Positions 17,981 to 26,636 of a stretch of 64,000 nucleotides of DNA are shown piece by piece. Made by a program: the position numbers and the translations under genes. The notes under the pieces are model-generated. The model searched no databases. It was not told where the DNA came from and saw nothing but the letters and a program-made list of their open reading frames with translations. Positions within the stretch are counted from its first letter, which is position 1, and every line of letters starts with the position of its first letter. Source of the stretch: Leeuwenhoekiella polynyae (GTDB lineage Bacteria > Bacteroidota > Bacteroidia > Flavobacteriales > Flavobacteriaceae); the NCBI RefSeq assembly GCF_004104075.1, contig NZ_QOVK01000003.1, positions 124,001 through 188,000 of the forward strand. The letters run 5' to 3'.

Positions 17981-19036
17981 ATGAAAATATTAAAATACCT
18001 ATTCTTCCTTTTGCTAATCGTTTTTATAGCAGGCGCTATCTATTTTGCCACAAAAGACGGTAGTTATGAAATTGAAGAATCAAAAATTATTAAAGCTCCT
18101 GTGAGCTTAGTTTTTGATAAGGTCAATGAATACAAAACTTGGGAAAAATGGGGCCCTTGGAAGGAAGAAGATCCTACAATGGTTTTCAATTATCCTGAAA
18201 ACACAAGGGGTGAAGGCGCAAGTTATTCCTGGGATGGAAAAGAAACTGACGGCGCTATCAGGACCACATCCGTCATACCCAATCAGCGCATTGAGCAGGA
18301 TATTACCTTTATAACACCTGGTGGCGAACGCACCGCAAACGTATACTGGCAGTTTGAAGAAGTTGAAGAAGGAACAAAAGTTACCTGGGGAATGCGCGGC
18401 GAACATCCATTAATGGATAAGGCCTATTTTACACTTAGCGGCTTTGACTTTGATGCCGAAATGAAAACCATGTATGAAAAAGGGTTGAGCAACTTGTCCA
18501 GAAGTGTTATAGAGGATATGGAAATTTTCTCGATAAGCGATGCTAAAATCACCCAATATAGCGGTGGATTCTATATGTACACCACGACCTCAACGTCTCT
18601 TGAAACTGCAGAAAATAAAGTAAAAGAATTAATCCCGCAGGTAAAACGCTTTATGAAAGGTAATAGCATTACCATTTCAGGCAAACCTTTAAGCATTTAC
18701 AATGCTAAAGATGAAACCAATAATAGTGCGATTATTTCTAGCGGAATACCTACAACCTCTCGTATTGTTGTACCAGAAGACAGTTCTATTTTATGCGGGT
18801 TTATGCCTTCTTACACTGTAATAAAAACCACACTAACCGGAGACTTAAAAAACCTAAATGCTGCTTGGAAAAAAGCTGAGGCATTTAGGACTTCAAACAA
18901 TTACCAACCAGCAGAAAACAGCAATCCTTTTGAGATTTATGTCATAGGAGCTGAAGACAATCCTAATCCGGCAGAATGGGTTACCGAACTATATTTACCC
19001 GTACAGGTAGAACAAATGACGCTCGAAAGTCTTTAA
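17981..19036 (+). CDS. Membrane-anchored SRPBCC / GyrI-like effector-binding fusion
   Basis: A 351-residue protein. An N-terminal hydrophobic segment (YLFFLLLIVFIAGAIYFA, about 5-22) would anchor it in the inner membrane or serve as an uncleaved signal. Residues about 30-175 form an SRPBCC/polyketide-cyclase-like lipid-binding fold (IKAPVSLVFDKVNEYKTWEK, then WGPWKEEDP). Residues about 195-350 resemble a GyrI-like small-molecule binding domain (AETAENKV-type helix, CGFMPSYTV, and the C-terminal NPAEWVTELYLPVQ). Both halves are ligand-binding folds, so a binding or sensing role is inferred; no catalytic motif is visible. Confidence 0.72.
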   Translation: MKILKYLFFLLLIVFIAGAIYFATKDGSYEIEESKIIKAPVSLVFDKVNEYKTWEKWGPWKEEDPTMVFNYPENTRGEGASYSWDGKETDGAIRTTSVIPNQRIEQDITFITPGGERTANVYWQFEEVEEGTKVTWGMRGEHPLMDKAYFTLSGFDFDAEMKTMYEKGLSNLSRSVIEDMEIFSISDAKITQYSGGFYMYTTTSTSLETAENKVKELIPQVKRFMKGNSITISGKPLSIYNAKDETNNSAIISSGIPTTSRIVVPEDSSILCGFMPSYTVIKTTLTGDLKNLNAAWKKAEAFRTSNNYQPAENSNPFEIYVIGAEDNPNPAEWVTELYLPVQVEQMTLESL

Positions 19037-19111
19037 ATTATTTTGAAATTTTTAAAAATGTAAAAGCTCGCTTCAAAAGTTTTGTAGTAGTTTTATACTA
19101 AGAAAAATACA

Positions 19112-19189
19112 ATGAAAACCATTTACACATCATATCGCTCGCTAAAGGTCTTTAAGACCCCACCCGACTTGTTGTGTTATAACTCGTAA
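19112..19189 (+). CDS. Putative 25-codon leader peptide upstream of the MFS exporter
   Basis: ATG at 19112 to TAA at 19187-19189 encodes a 25-residue peptide containing KTPPDLLCYNS at its C-terminal end. Pro-Pro-Asp (codons 17-19) is a known EF-P-dependent ribosome-stalling motif. Codons 17-20 coincide with the DNA segment 19162-19171 (ACCCGACTTG), which can pair with the 5' arm of the terminator that follows. A small hairpin GGTC-TTTAA-GACC (19147-19159) precedes it. The layout suggests a regulatory peptide; translation is not proven. Confidence 0.45.
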   Translation: MKTIYTSYRSLKVFKTPPDLLCYNS

Positions 19190-19213
19190 GAGTAGATATA
19201 TTTTATAAAAACG

Positions 19214-19242
19214 CAAGTCTGGTAAATCACCAGACTTTTTTT
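19214..19242 (+). terminator. Terminator/attenuator hairpin just upstream of the MFS start codon
   Basis: A 9-bp stem AAGTCTGGT / ACCAGACTT with a 5-nt loop (AAATC) and a run of seven T (19236-19242). The MFS start codon is only 14 nt beyond the T-run, too close for an independent promoter, so MFS transcripts should cross this hairpin. Leader bases 19162-19171 could pair with 19214-19223 (9 of 10 positions) and prevent it forming. Confidence 0.75.
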
Positions 19243-19256
19243 ATGCCTATACATCA

Positions 19257-20465
19257 ATGAAAAAACTACTACAAACTTATCTTAATACTTTTAAAGGTTT
19301 ATCCAGAGAAGTCTGGTGGCTTGCTTTAATTACTCTGGTCAACAGAGCCGGCGCGATGGTAATCCCATTCCTGTCGCTTTATCTAAGAGATGACCTGGGC
19401 TTTAGTTTAAGTAACGTGGGCTGGGTAATGACAAGCTTTGGTTTTGGATCTTTATTCGGTTCTTGGCTAGGTGGGATACTTTCAGATAAACTAGGTTACT
19501 ACAAAACGATTTTAATAAGTTTACTTGCTACCGGAATTGGTTTTTTAGGTCTTCAGTTTATAAGCAGTTTCTGGGCGGTATGCTTAGGCTTTTTTGCCTT
19601 AATCGCTTTTGCCGATATGTCTAGACCTGCCTTTTTCGTTGCCTTGAGCGCTTACAGCAAGCCTGAGAATAAAACCCGCTCTTTAACGTTAATTCGTTTA
19701 GCAATAAACTTGGGATTTTCTGCAGGTCCTGCATTAGGTGGAATTATCATTGCCAGCATCGGCTATTATGGCCTTTTTTGGGCAGATGGGATTACGTGTA
19801 TGTTAGCGGGAATTCTTTTAATACAGACATTAAATCCAAAGAAAGCGAAAGAAACCGATCAGGAAGAACGTATCGAAAATCCGTTATCGCCTTATAAAGA
19901 CCGTCTTTATATACTTTTTCTTATTGCTCTGGCTTTGTTTGGGGTTGTATTTGTACAGTATTTTTCGACTGTTCCTGTTTTCTATAAAGAAGTTCGTTTT
20001 TTAACCGAATCTCAAATAGGGCTTTTACTAGGACTCAACGGCTTACTGATTTTTGTATTTGAAATGCCATTAATTGCATTTATGGAGCGTAAAGGATGGA
20101 ATCAAATAGCAAATGTTATTAGTGGCTTTATCTTCACCGCATTGAGTTTCGGCTTTTTCTATTTAATGGGGTGGAATGGCTTTTTGGTCATCGGAATGAT
20201 TGTTGTCACATTGGGTGAGATGATTGCTTTTCCCTTTGGCAATGCTTTTGCCTTACGTCGTGCTAAGCTAGGAAGACAAGGAGCTTATATGGGGTTATAC
20301 AGCATGTCCTTTTCTTTGGCTCATATTTTTGGCCATAACAGCGGGATGCAACTCGTTAACGCTTTCGGTTATAACAAAACCTGGCTCGTAATGGTCGCAA
20401 TCAGCTTAGCAGGTATTCTCTTGCTGCTCTATGTAAAAAAGAAAAGTCTAAAGATTAAAATTTAG
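19257..20465 (+). CDS. MFS transporter (drug:H+ antiporter-like)
   Basis: A 402-residue, 12-helix permease. The A-like motif of the loop between helices 2 and 3 is visible as GSWLGGILSDKLGYYKTIL (about 68-86), and helix 5 carries LGFSAGPALGGIIIASIG, similar to motif C of drug-proton antiporters. A central cytoplasmic loop (about 200-220) is charged. These features suggest an exporter of small molecules; the substrate is unknown. The C-terminus overlaps the convergent gene by 11 bp. The upstream terminator hairpin and leader ORF suggest regulation by attenuation. Confidence 0.88.
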   Translation: MKKLLQTYLNTFKGLSREVWWLALITLVNRAGAMVIPFLSLYLRDDLGFSLSNVGWVMTSFGFGSLFGSWLGGILSDKLGYYKTILISLLATGIGFLGLQFISSFWAVCLGFFALIAFADMSRPAFFVALSAYSKPENKTRSLTLIRLAINLGFSAGPALGGIIIASIGYYGLFWADGITCMLAGILLIQTLNPKKAKETDQEERIENPLSPYKDRLYILFLIALALFGVVFVQYFSTVPVFYKEVRFLTESQIGLLLGLNGLLIFVFEMPLIAFMERKGWNQIANVISGFIFTALSFGFFYLMGWNGFLVIGMIVVTLGEMIAFPFGNAFALRRAKLGRQGAYMGLYSMSFSLAHIFGHNSGMQLVNAFGYNKTWLVMVAISLAGILLLLYVKKKSLKIKI

Positions 20466-21849
20466 ATTTACCCAAATAGGTACTTATAAGCTCGTTGTAA
20501 ATAGGCTTTATTTTTAGCAACTCGGTATTGGGAATTTCATAGAGTACATCGTAAGAAGTATAGCCTTGTTTCAGCAATTCTTCTAAGTAGAAATATGCAG
20601 TATTATAATCTTCATCTTGAGCAGAAAGATTGATAATGTCTAAATACGACTGATAATCATCAGTATGTAACATAGTCATTAGCACATTAGAAAAAATACG
20701 CTGATCGATAAGACCTACTCTATTTAAAGTAAGAAAGTCGTTTACCGTATAATCTAAATAACCCAGCATACGTTTTGCGACTTTCTGTTCTTTAGGTTTC
20801 AGGGAATTTTTAGCTGCTAGTTTAAAGTCATTGATTCTACTATCCCAATATCCTAAATTCTCAAAGTTAGCTAATGCGATGTCTTCTTCTAAAAAGTATG
20901 AGACATCATCCAGGAGCAAGACCTCTTCAAGATTACCTGATTTATTTTTCCGCTTTGCAGATTTATAAGCATCTGAACGTCTTAGCGAACGTTGCAAATC
21001 TCTTATAGGGCCTAGATCTACATTCCCCCTGTAATCACTTTTTATATCGGTAACCAAATCATAAGCAGTAAGATACTCTTCTTGTTCAATCAGATTTCTC
21101 GTGGTATTTAAATCAAACTTAGCATGTTTTTGCCAGATAGTGTCGGGCACCTCTAAATCAAGACGCTCAGCGTTGAGATGCGAAAGCCTGTTGATTAATG
21201 TTCCTAAAAATGCTGCGCTAGGCCAAGTATTCGTATCACTATATTCATATAAAGTATTATCACTATCAAAAGTGCGCATCATATCAAAATAATCTTCCAT
21301 CTGATAGTAATTTGCAGAAGCTTCACCTACTACACCCATCACCGTATTTCTTTTAGATCGTTGCAAGTATTGATTGGCATAAAACACATCATCTACAAGA
21401 AGCAAATTTTTAGAACCGGTTATTATATAAGAAACAGCGCTAGCGACCTGAGCCCCACTTTTTAGTCCAGCCATATAGACCTCATTTTTATTTATGGCGA
21501 CTTTTAAAAAAACATCTTTCATAATCTGCACAGCAATATTTGCATTTACATCAAGACTGTCTAAATCATTATACAACGGCTTATTGTTCGCAACAACTAC
21601 AAAATCCTGACCATCTATACTTGAAACGAAAAGACGTGCCGCACGAGTACCTTCACCACTCGGATCAAAGACAAACAAAACTTTTTCAGGTCTATCTGTT
21701 GAATAATTTCTCGGTAAAAAAATTGAATAAGGAACATCGAGTGTATCGCTTGTAACTCTTGTCTCTGAAACAAGACCTCTTAATAAAGTTTCTTGACAAA
21801 ATACCAGTGAAGAAGTAAGCAACAAAACGAACAATATAACTTTTTGCAT
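20455..21849 (-). CDS. Exported alpha/beta-hydrolase-fold protein with a degenerate nucleophile elbow
   Basis: 464 residues with a Sec signal peptide (ILFVLLLTSSLVFCQ). Residues about 20-220 follow the PHB-depolymerase/esterase D-like hydrolase pattern: VPYSIFLPRNYSTDRPEKVL, FVFDPSGEGTRAA, and the nucleophile elbow in VYMAGLKSGAQVAS. In active enzymes the elbow reads GxSxG; here it reads GLKSG, with lysine in the nucleophile position, so classical serine-hydrolase chemistry is unlikely. Residues about 240-464 are helical, possibly TPR-like. The function is unknown; it may be a pseudo-enzyme or binding protein. Confidence 0.7.
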   Translation of the reverse strand: MQKVILFVLLLTSSLVFCQETLLRGLVSETRVTSDTLDVPYSIFLPRNYSTDRPEKVLFVFDPSGEGTRAARLFVSSIDGQDFVVVANNKPLYNDLDSLDVNANIAVQIMKDVFLKVAINKNEVYMAGLKSGAQVASAVSYIITGSKNLLLVDDVFYANQYLQRSKRNTVMGVVGEASANYYQMEDYFDMMRTFDSDNTLYEYSDTNTWPSAAFLGTLINRLSHLNAERLDLEVPDTIWQKHAKFDLNTTRNLIEQEEYLTAYDLVTDIKSDYRGNVDLGPIRDLQRSLRRSDAYKSAKRKNKSGNLEEVLLLDDVSYFLEEDIALANFENLGYWDSRINDFKLAAKNSLKPKEQKVAKRMLGYLDYTVNDFLTLNRVGLIDQRIFSNVLMTMLHTDDYQSYLDIINLSAQDEDYNTAYFYLEELLKQGYTSYDVLYEIPNTELLKIKPIYNELISTYLGKSKF

Positions 21850-21900
21850 AGGTTTTTATAAAAAATACTACAATAATTGTGCTACAATTTAGGCAATAAA

Positions 21901-21927
21901 AAAACTGCTTTGTATTAAAGCAGTTTT
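21901..21927 (-). terminator. Bidirectional hairpin downstream of the small DUF1328-like gene
   Basis: An 11-bp perfect inverted repeat AAAACTGCTTT / AAAGCAGTTTT with a 5-nt loop. A/T runs flank both sides. It follows the minus-strand DUF1328-like gene and precedes the pseudo-hydrolase gene. Confidence 0.75.
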
Positions 21928-21954
21928 AAATATAAGGGTGAAAGAGTGTAATTT

Positions 21955-22155
21955 TTATGATTCTACACGTTGTGCGATTTGTTTAGGATTTTTCTTGAAT
22001 AAGAATTTAGCAAACAATGAAACTACAAAAAGGTCTGCAGCTATTAGAAATATAATACGTGCTGCTTCTGTTGCCCAAAGATCAAAACCTCCAAAACCAT
22101 ATATTCCTGCTACAACTGCTATTATCAAAAAAGGAAGAGTAAATCGTTTCATCAT
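21955..22155 (-). CDS. DUF1328-like small membrane protein
   Basis: Sixty-six residues with two hydrophobic segments: LPFLIIAVVAGIYGFGG (about 7-23) and AARIIFLIAADLFVVSLFA (about 31-49), then a basic tail (KFLFKKNPKQIAQR). The G-F-G-G turn followed by an A-x-R-I-I-F-x-I-x-x-D helix resembles the YtjA/DUF1328 family of small stress-associated membrane proteins. The match is by pattern only. A second ATG one codon downstream is equally possible as start. Confidence 0.6.
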   Translation of the reverse strand: MMKRFTLPFLIIAVVAGIYGFGGFDLWATEAARIIFLIAADLFVVSLFAKFLFKKNPKQIAQRVES

Positions 22156-22358
22156 AGTATTTTTTAAATTATTAACTGGTGTAAAAGTAGTCTGATAATC
22201 AGGGCTCTTATCCCAACAAAATCCTAATTACTATATTTTTAACGATAACAGTCTAAATATGTTAACGAGTTCAGAAAGTAAGCAGCTTTAAAGCAAACCA
22301 GTAAGGAATGAAAAGGAAACAGCTATGGACTTCAAGGCAAGGCTAGGAGCATTTAAAT

Positions 22359-22371
22359 CTCGATTATCGAG
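22359..22371. repeat. 13-bp palindrome CTCGATTATCGAG, copy 1
   Basis: A perfect 6-bp-arm palindrome in the 323-bp spacer before lipA. The same 13-mer occurs at 57273-57285 before another gene. Apart from this unit I see no gene or clear promoter in 22156-22478, except a TTTG/TATCTTTA pair at 22437-22460 that may be the lipA promoter (spacing shorter than ideal). Confidence 0.45.
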
Positions 22372-22478
22372 TAAGATTTTAAAGCTTTTACGACTCAACT
22401 AAAGCACATGCGTAGTTGCTTAGATTACAGCTGCTATTTGTCATACAGTTTGTATCTTTACATCGCAAAAAAATTGGA

Positions 22479-23351
22479 ATGAATACCGAAACCACTATAG
22501 CTCCTGTTCGCACCCCAAAACCTAAATGGTTGCGGGTTAAATTACCAACAGGAAAAAAATATACCGAATTAAGAAGTCTTGTAGATAAGTATGATTTACA
22601 TACTATTTGTACTTCAGGAAGCTGCCCCAATATGGGAGAATGCTGGAGCGAGGGTACGGCTACATTTATGATCTTAGGAAATGTTTGCACCCGTTCTTGT
22701 GGATTTTGTGGCGTAAAGACGGGAAGACCCGACACTTTAGACTGGGAAGAACCTGAGAAAGTGGCGCGGTCTATTAAATTAATGGGGATTAAACATGCAG
22801 TAGTTACATCTGTAGATCGTGATGATCTTAAAGATATGGGTTCAATTATGTGGGCTGAAACGGTAAAAGCTATCAGACGTATGAATCCTGAAACTACACT
22901 TGAAACGCTTATTCCAGATTTTCAGGGAAATGAGCGCAATATAGATCGCATCGTTGAGGTTTCTCCAGAAGTGGTTTCTCACAATATGGAAACCGTTAAG
23001 CGTCTTACCCGCGAAGTGCGTATTCAAGCGCAATATGAGCGCAGTTTAAGTGTTTTAAAATATCTGAAACAGCAAGGCATCAGAAGAACAAAATCTGGAA
23101 TTATGCTGGGTCTTGGCGAAACAGAAGAAGAAGTTCTTCAAACCATGCGTGACTTGAGAGATGCTGATGTAGATGTGGTAACCATAGGTCAATATCTACA
23201 ACCTTCTAAAAAGCATTTGGAAGTTAAGCAGTTTATCACGCCAGATCAGTTTAAAAAATATGAGGTATTAGGCTTAGAAATGGGCTTCCGTCACGTTGAA
23301 AGCAGCGCATTGGTACGCTCCTCATACAAGGCTCAGAAACACATCAACTAG
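22479..23351 (+). CDS. lipA: Lipoyl synthase LipA
   Basis: Radical-SAM enzyme that inserts two sulfurs into the protein-bound octanoyl chain to make lipoate. The auxiliary cluster motif [13 protein letters not shown] and the radical-SAM motif CTRSCGFC are both present, with the C-terminal RSSYKA segment that ligates the auxiliary cluster through serine. The start is the ATG at 22479 ([20 protein letters not shown], 290 residues); the 21 codons upstream are unconserved. The gene ends 11 nt before the GAPDH gene, suggesting one transcript for two central-metabolism functions. Confidence 0.96.
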   Translation: MNTETTIAPVRTPKPKWLRVKLPTGKKYTELRSLVDKYDLHTICTSGSCPNMGECWSEGTATFMILGNVCTRSCGFCGVKTGRPDTLDWEEPEKVARSIKLMGIKHAVVTSVDRDDLKDMGSIMWAETVKAIRRMNPETTLETLIPDFQGNERNIDRIVEVSPEVVSHNMETVKRLTREVRIQAQYERSLSVLKYLKQQGIRRTKSGIMLGLGETEEEVLQTMRDLRDADVDVVTIGQYLQPSKKHLEVKQFITPDQFKKYEVLGLEMGFRHVESSALVRSSYKAQKHIN

Positions 23352-23362
23352 CACTTAATAAA

Positions 23363-24358
23363 ATGGCTAAAATCAAAATCGGCATAAACGGTTTTGGACG
23401 CATAGGCAGAAGACTTTTTCGTCTTTTAGCTGAGCATCCTTCTATTGAAGTTGTAGCTGTTAATGACAAAGCAGATGGTGCAACTCTCGCACACCTTCTT
23501 AAATACGATAGTATACATGGTATTTTTAATGCCGAAGTAAATTTTGCAGAAGGTTTCTTAATCCTAAATAATTCCCGCATTAAATTGTATCAGGAAAGTG
23601 AGCCCCAAAACATCCCATGGAGTGATCACAAATTAGATCTTGTAGTTGAAGCGACAGGTAAATTCAAGACTTTTGATTCTTTAAAAGGGCATTTAGCCGC
23701 AGGAGCTTCAAAAGTTATTTTGAGTGTTCCTCCTGCAGATGATCGCATTAAAACCATTGTTATGGGTGTTAATGAAGATTTGATAACGGGTGATGAGCAA
23801 ATCATTTCTAACGCGAGTTGCACCACTAATAATGCAGCTCCAATGATAAAAGTGGTTAAAGATCTCTGCGGAATTAAACAAGCCTATATTACTACCGTGC
23901 ACTCCTATACCACAGACCAAAGCTTGCACGATCAACCACATCCTGACCTCAGAAGAGCTCGTGCTGCCGGTCAATCTATCGTACCCACTACAACGGGTGC
24001 TGCAAAAGCCTTAACTAAAATATTCCCAGATCTTGGTGATGTCATAGGAGGCTGTGGCATACGTGTACCAGTCCCTAATGGATCTCTTACTGATGTTACA
24101 CTAAATGTAGAACGTGAAACTACAATTGAAGAAATCAACAATGCTTTTCAAAAAGCTTCAGAGGGATCTTTAAAAGGAATTCTTCAATATACTACCGTTC
24201 CTTTAGTTTCTATAGATATTGTAGGAAATGAACATTCGTGTATCGTTGACGGTCAAATGACTTCAGTGATCGGTAACTTGGTGAAACTCATAGGGTGGTA
24301 TGATAATGAGACCGGTTACTCTTCAAGACTTATTGATCTTATTCTAAAAATATCTTAA
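23363..24358 (+). CDS. gap: Glyceraldehyde-3-phosphate dehydrogenase, type I
   Basis: NAD-dependent glycolytic dehydrogenase of 331 residues. The Rossmann start IGINGFGRIGRRLFRLL (about 7-23), the catalytic cysteine motif SNASCTTNNAAP (about 147-158), THSYTTDQ-type segment as VHSYTTDQ, and the C-terminal WYDNETGYSSRLIDL are all intact. Tandem with lipA. Another GAPDH elsewhere in the genome is possible because flavobacteria often have more than one; that is not visible here. Confidence 0.95.
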   Translation: MAKIKIGINGFGRIGRRLFRLLAEHPSIEVVAVNDKADGATLAHLLKYDSIHGIFNAEVNFAEGFLILNNSRIKLYQESEPQNIPWSDHKLDLVVEATGKFKTFDSLKGHLAAGASKVILSVPPADDRIKTIVMGVNEDLITGDEQIISNASCTTNNAAPMIKVVKDLCGIKQAYITTVHSYTTDQSLHDQPHPDLRRARAAGQSIVPTTTGAAKALTKIFPDLGDVIGGCGIRVPVPNGSLTDVTLNVERETTIEEINNAFQKASEGSLKGILQYTTVPLVSIDIVGNEHSCIVDGQMTSVIGNLVKLIGWYDNETGYSSRLIDLILKIS

Positions 24359-24413
24359 ATATTTCAATAGTTTTTTATCGTTATTTCAGCAAAGTGGCTA
24401 TATTAGTAATTCA

Positions 24414-26636
24414 ATGAAAACAATAATGCCGCTCGACAGAAAACTACTTGTCGTCTTTTTGCTTTTTTTTTCAGTCCTTGGTTTCAGTCAGAAATCAAGA
24501 AGAACTGAAAATGCACAAAATATGAAAATTGATTCATTGCTATTGAAGGGAGCTATGGCAATGGATCAAGCAAACTTTGATGAGGCGGTTAATAAATTTA
24601 AAGAAGCAGAATCTTTATCTCAGAAATCACAAAATAGCAGCAGCTTAGCCATCAGTAATCAGCTGTTGGGTAAAATTTATTTTGAACGCGGTGAAATTGA
24701 ATTTGCAGGAAACTACATTTTAAATGCAATAAAGATTCACCAACAACTTCAAGAACTCAATAATCTTGGTCAAGACTATTTAATCTATAGTCAGATTCTC
24801 ATAAAAACAGGGAATAGCGAAAATGCACTGCCCTTTCTTGAAAACGCAGAACTCATATTTTCAAATACAAGGGATGACGATTCCAGAACCTTACTTGCAA
24901 CGACATATCTATACGAAGGGAACATATTACAAGAGCTTAGAAACGATCAGGAAGCATTGCTCAAGTATCAAGAAGCACTTTCTATTCTTCAAAAAGTCAA
25001 AACTAAAAACTACTATTTACTAGGACGGGTAAATCTGCAAGAAGGTCGGGTTAATTATAATCTAAATCAGTTTACAAAAAGTTTAGAGTTTGCAAACTAT
25101 GCATATGATATAAGCCTTAGCAATAACCTCCCACAACTTGAAGTTGATGCCTTGGCTCTCCTGAGCAAGATCTATAATAAAATCCAAGATTATGAGAAGG
25201 CATACAACAATCTGGCTCTTTACAATCAGAAAAAACAAATCTACTTTGGTGAGCCCAATTCTGAAACTAAAAATGCCACCATTAGAAACGCGTTACTGTC
25301 AAGTATTAATCCTAGGGATTTTGACCCGGGCAAACGTGTACAAGCTAATAAAATAACAACGGTTCTTATAATTGCGCTCTTTACAATCCTTTGTTTATTA
25401 GCACTTTCCCTTTACAAAAACAACAACCTGAGAGCAAAAGCAAACGAGTTACTTCAAGCTAAAAATGCCGAATTAGTTATTGCTAAAGAAAATGCTGAAA
25501 AAGCTTCTGTTGTAAAAGCTCAATTCTTATCTACCATCACGCACGAGTTGCGTACTCCTATGTACGCCGTTACCGGACTTACCCATTTATTATTGAGTGA
25601 AAATCCTACTGAAGAACAAAAGAAACATCTTGACTCTCTTAAGTTTTCTGGAGAATATTTACTCTCACTCATCAATAACATACTCGACCTTAACAAGCTG
25701 GAAGCAGATAAAGTTGAAGTAGAACAGGCAACTTTCAACCTTCGTAAACGCGTAGATGATGTGCTATTTGCTTTAGAACGTTCTGCTGAAGAAAAAGGCA
25801 ACAAACTGAATCTAGAATACGATAATGAAATTCCTGAGCAGATCATTGGAGATCCACTTATGATTTCTCAAATTCTTATAAACCTTATCGGAAACGGAAA
25901 CAAATTCACCCGTGATGGCAATATATTTATAAGAATCAAACAATTAAGCCGCAACGAAACTCAAACCTACTTGCATTTTGAAGTAGAAGATACCGGCGAG
26001 GGAATTAGCAAGAAGAAGCAAAAAGATATCTTTCAGAATTTCACACAAGGCTCTGTACAGATCAATAGAAAGTTTGGAGGTACCGGGCTGGGACTATCTA
26101 TTGTTAAGCGCCTTCTTACGTTGCAGAAAAGTAATATTGAACTGGAAAGCACCCTGGGAAAAGGGTCTAAATTCTTTTTTGACATTAAATACGGATTGGC
26201 AAAATCTAAAAATAACGAACCCGAAGAACGCGTGTACGAAATTGATTATGATGCCCTAAAAGGCAGAAAACTCCTGGTTGTTGAAGACAATAAGATCAAC
26301 CAGATGATTACTCGTAAAATTCTTGAGAAAAACGAGATGGAATGCGAAGTAGCAGACAATGGTGAGATCGCGATAGAAAAAGTTCGTTTTGAGAATTTTG
26401 ATCTGGTACTAATGGATATTCACATGCCCGGAATAAGCGGCATTGAAGCTACTCAAAAGATTAGAGAATTCAATAAAGATGTGCCTATTCTCGCACTAAC
26501 AGCGGTAACAATCGATGAAAATATAGATGATTTTTATCTGGCAGGCTTTAACGATATTATCCCAAAACCATATAAGGTTGAAGAATTCTTCTTTAAGATA
26601 CACAACGCTCTTAAGCGTAAAAACGTAATTCTTTAG
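24414..26636 (+). CDS. TPR-containing hybrid histidine kinase/response regulator
   Basis: 740 residues. A signal peptide (LLVVFLLFFSVLGFSQ) leads to a periplasmic region of tetratricopeptide-like repeats (about 35-290), one membrane span (TTVLIIALFTILCLLALSLY, about 315-334), a coiled coil, HisKA with phospho-acceptor histidine in ITHELRTPM (about 373-381), HATPase_c (NLIGNGNKFT, DTGEGIS, GGTGLGLSI) and a C-terminal receiver (LLVVEDNKIN, phospho-acceptor Asp in LVLMDIHMPG, PKPYK). No output domain or neighbouring regulator is present, so phosphotransfer to a separate partner is likely. Overlaps the convergent lpxK by 4 bp. Confidence 0.92.
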   Translation: MKTIMPLDRKLLVVFLLFFSVLGFSQKSRRTENAQNMKIDSLLLKGAMAMDQANFDEAVNKFKEAESLSQKSQNSSSLAISNQLLGKIYFERGEIEFAGNYILNAIKIHQQLQELNNLGQDYLIYSQILIKTGNSENALPFLENAELIFSNTRDDDSRTLLATTYLYEGNILQELRNDQEALLKYQEALSILQKVKTKNYYLLGRVNLQEGRVNYNLNQFTKSLEFANYAYDISLSNNLPQLEVDALALLSKIYNKIQDYEKAYNNLALYNQKKQIYFGEPNSETKNATIRNALLSSINPRDFDPGKRVQANKITTVLIIALFTILCLLALSLYKNNNLRAKANELLQAKNAELVIAKENAEKASVVKAQFLSTITHELRTPMYAVTGLTHLLLSENPTEEQKKHLDSLKFSGEYLLSLINNILDLNKLEADKVEVEQATFNLRKRVDDVLFALERSAEEKGNKLNLEYDNEIPEQIIGDPLMISQILINLIGNGNKFTRDGNIFIRIKQLSRNETQTYLHFEVEDTGEGISKKKQKDIFQNFTQGSVQINRKFGGTGLGLSIVKRLLTLQKSNIELESTLGKGSKFFFDIKYGLAKSKNNEPEERVYEIDYDALKGRKLLVVEDNKINQMITRKILEKNEMECEVADNGEIAIEKVRFENFDLVLMDIHMPGISGIEATQKIREFNKDVPILALTAVTIDENIDDFYLAGFNDIIPKPYKVEEFFFKIHNALKRKNVIL

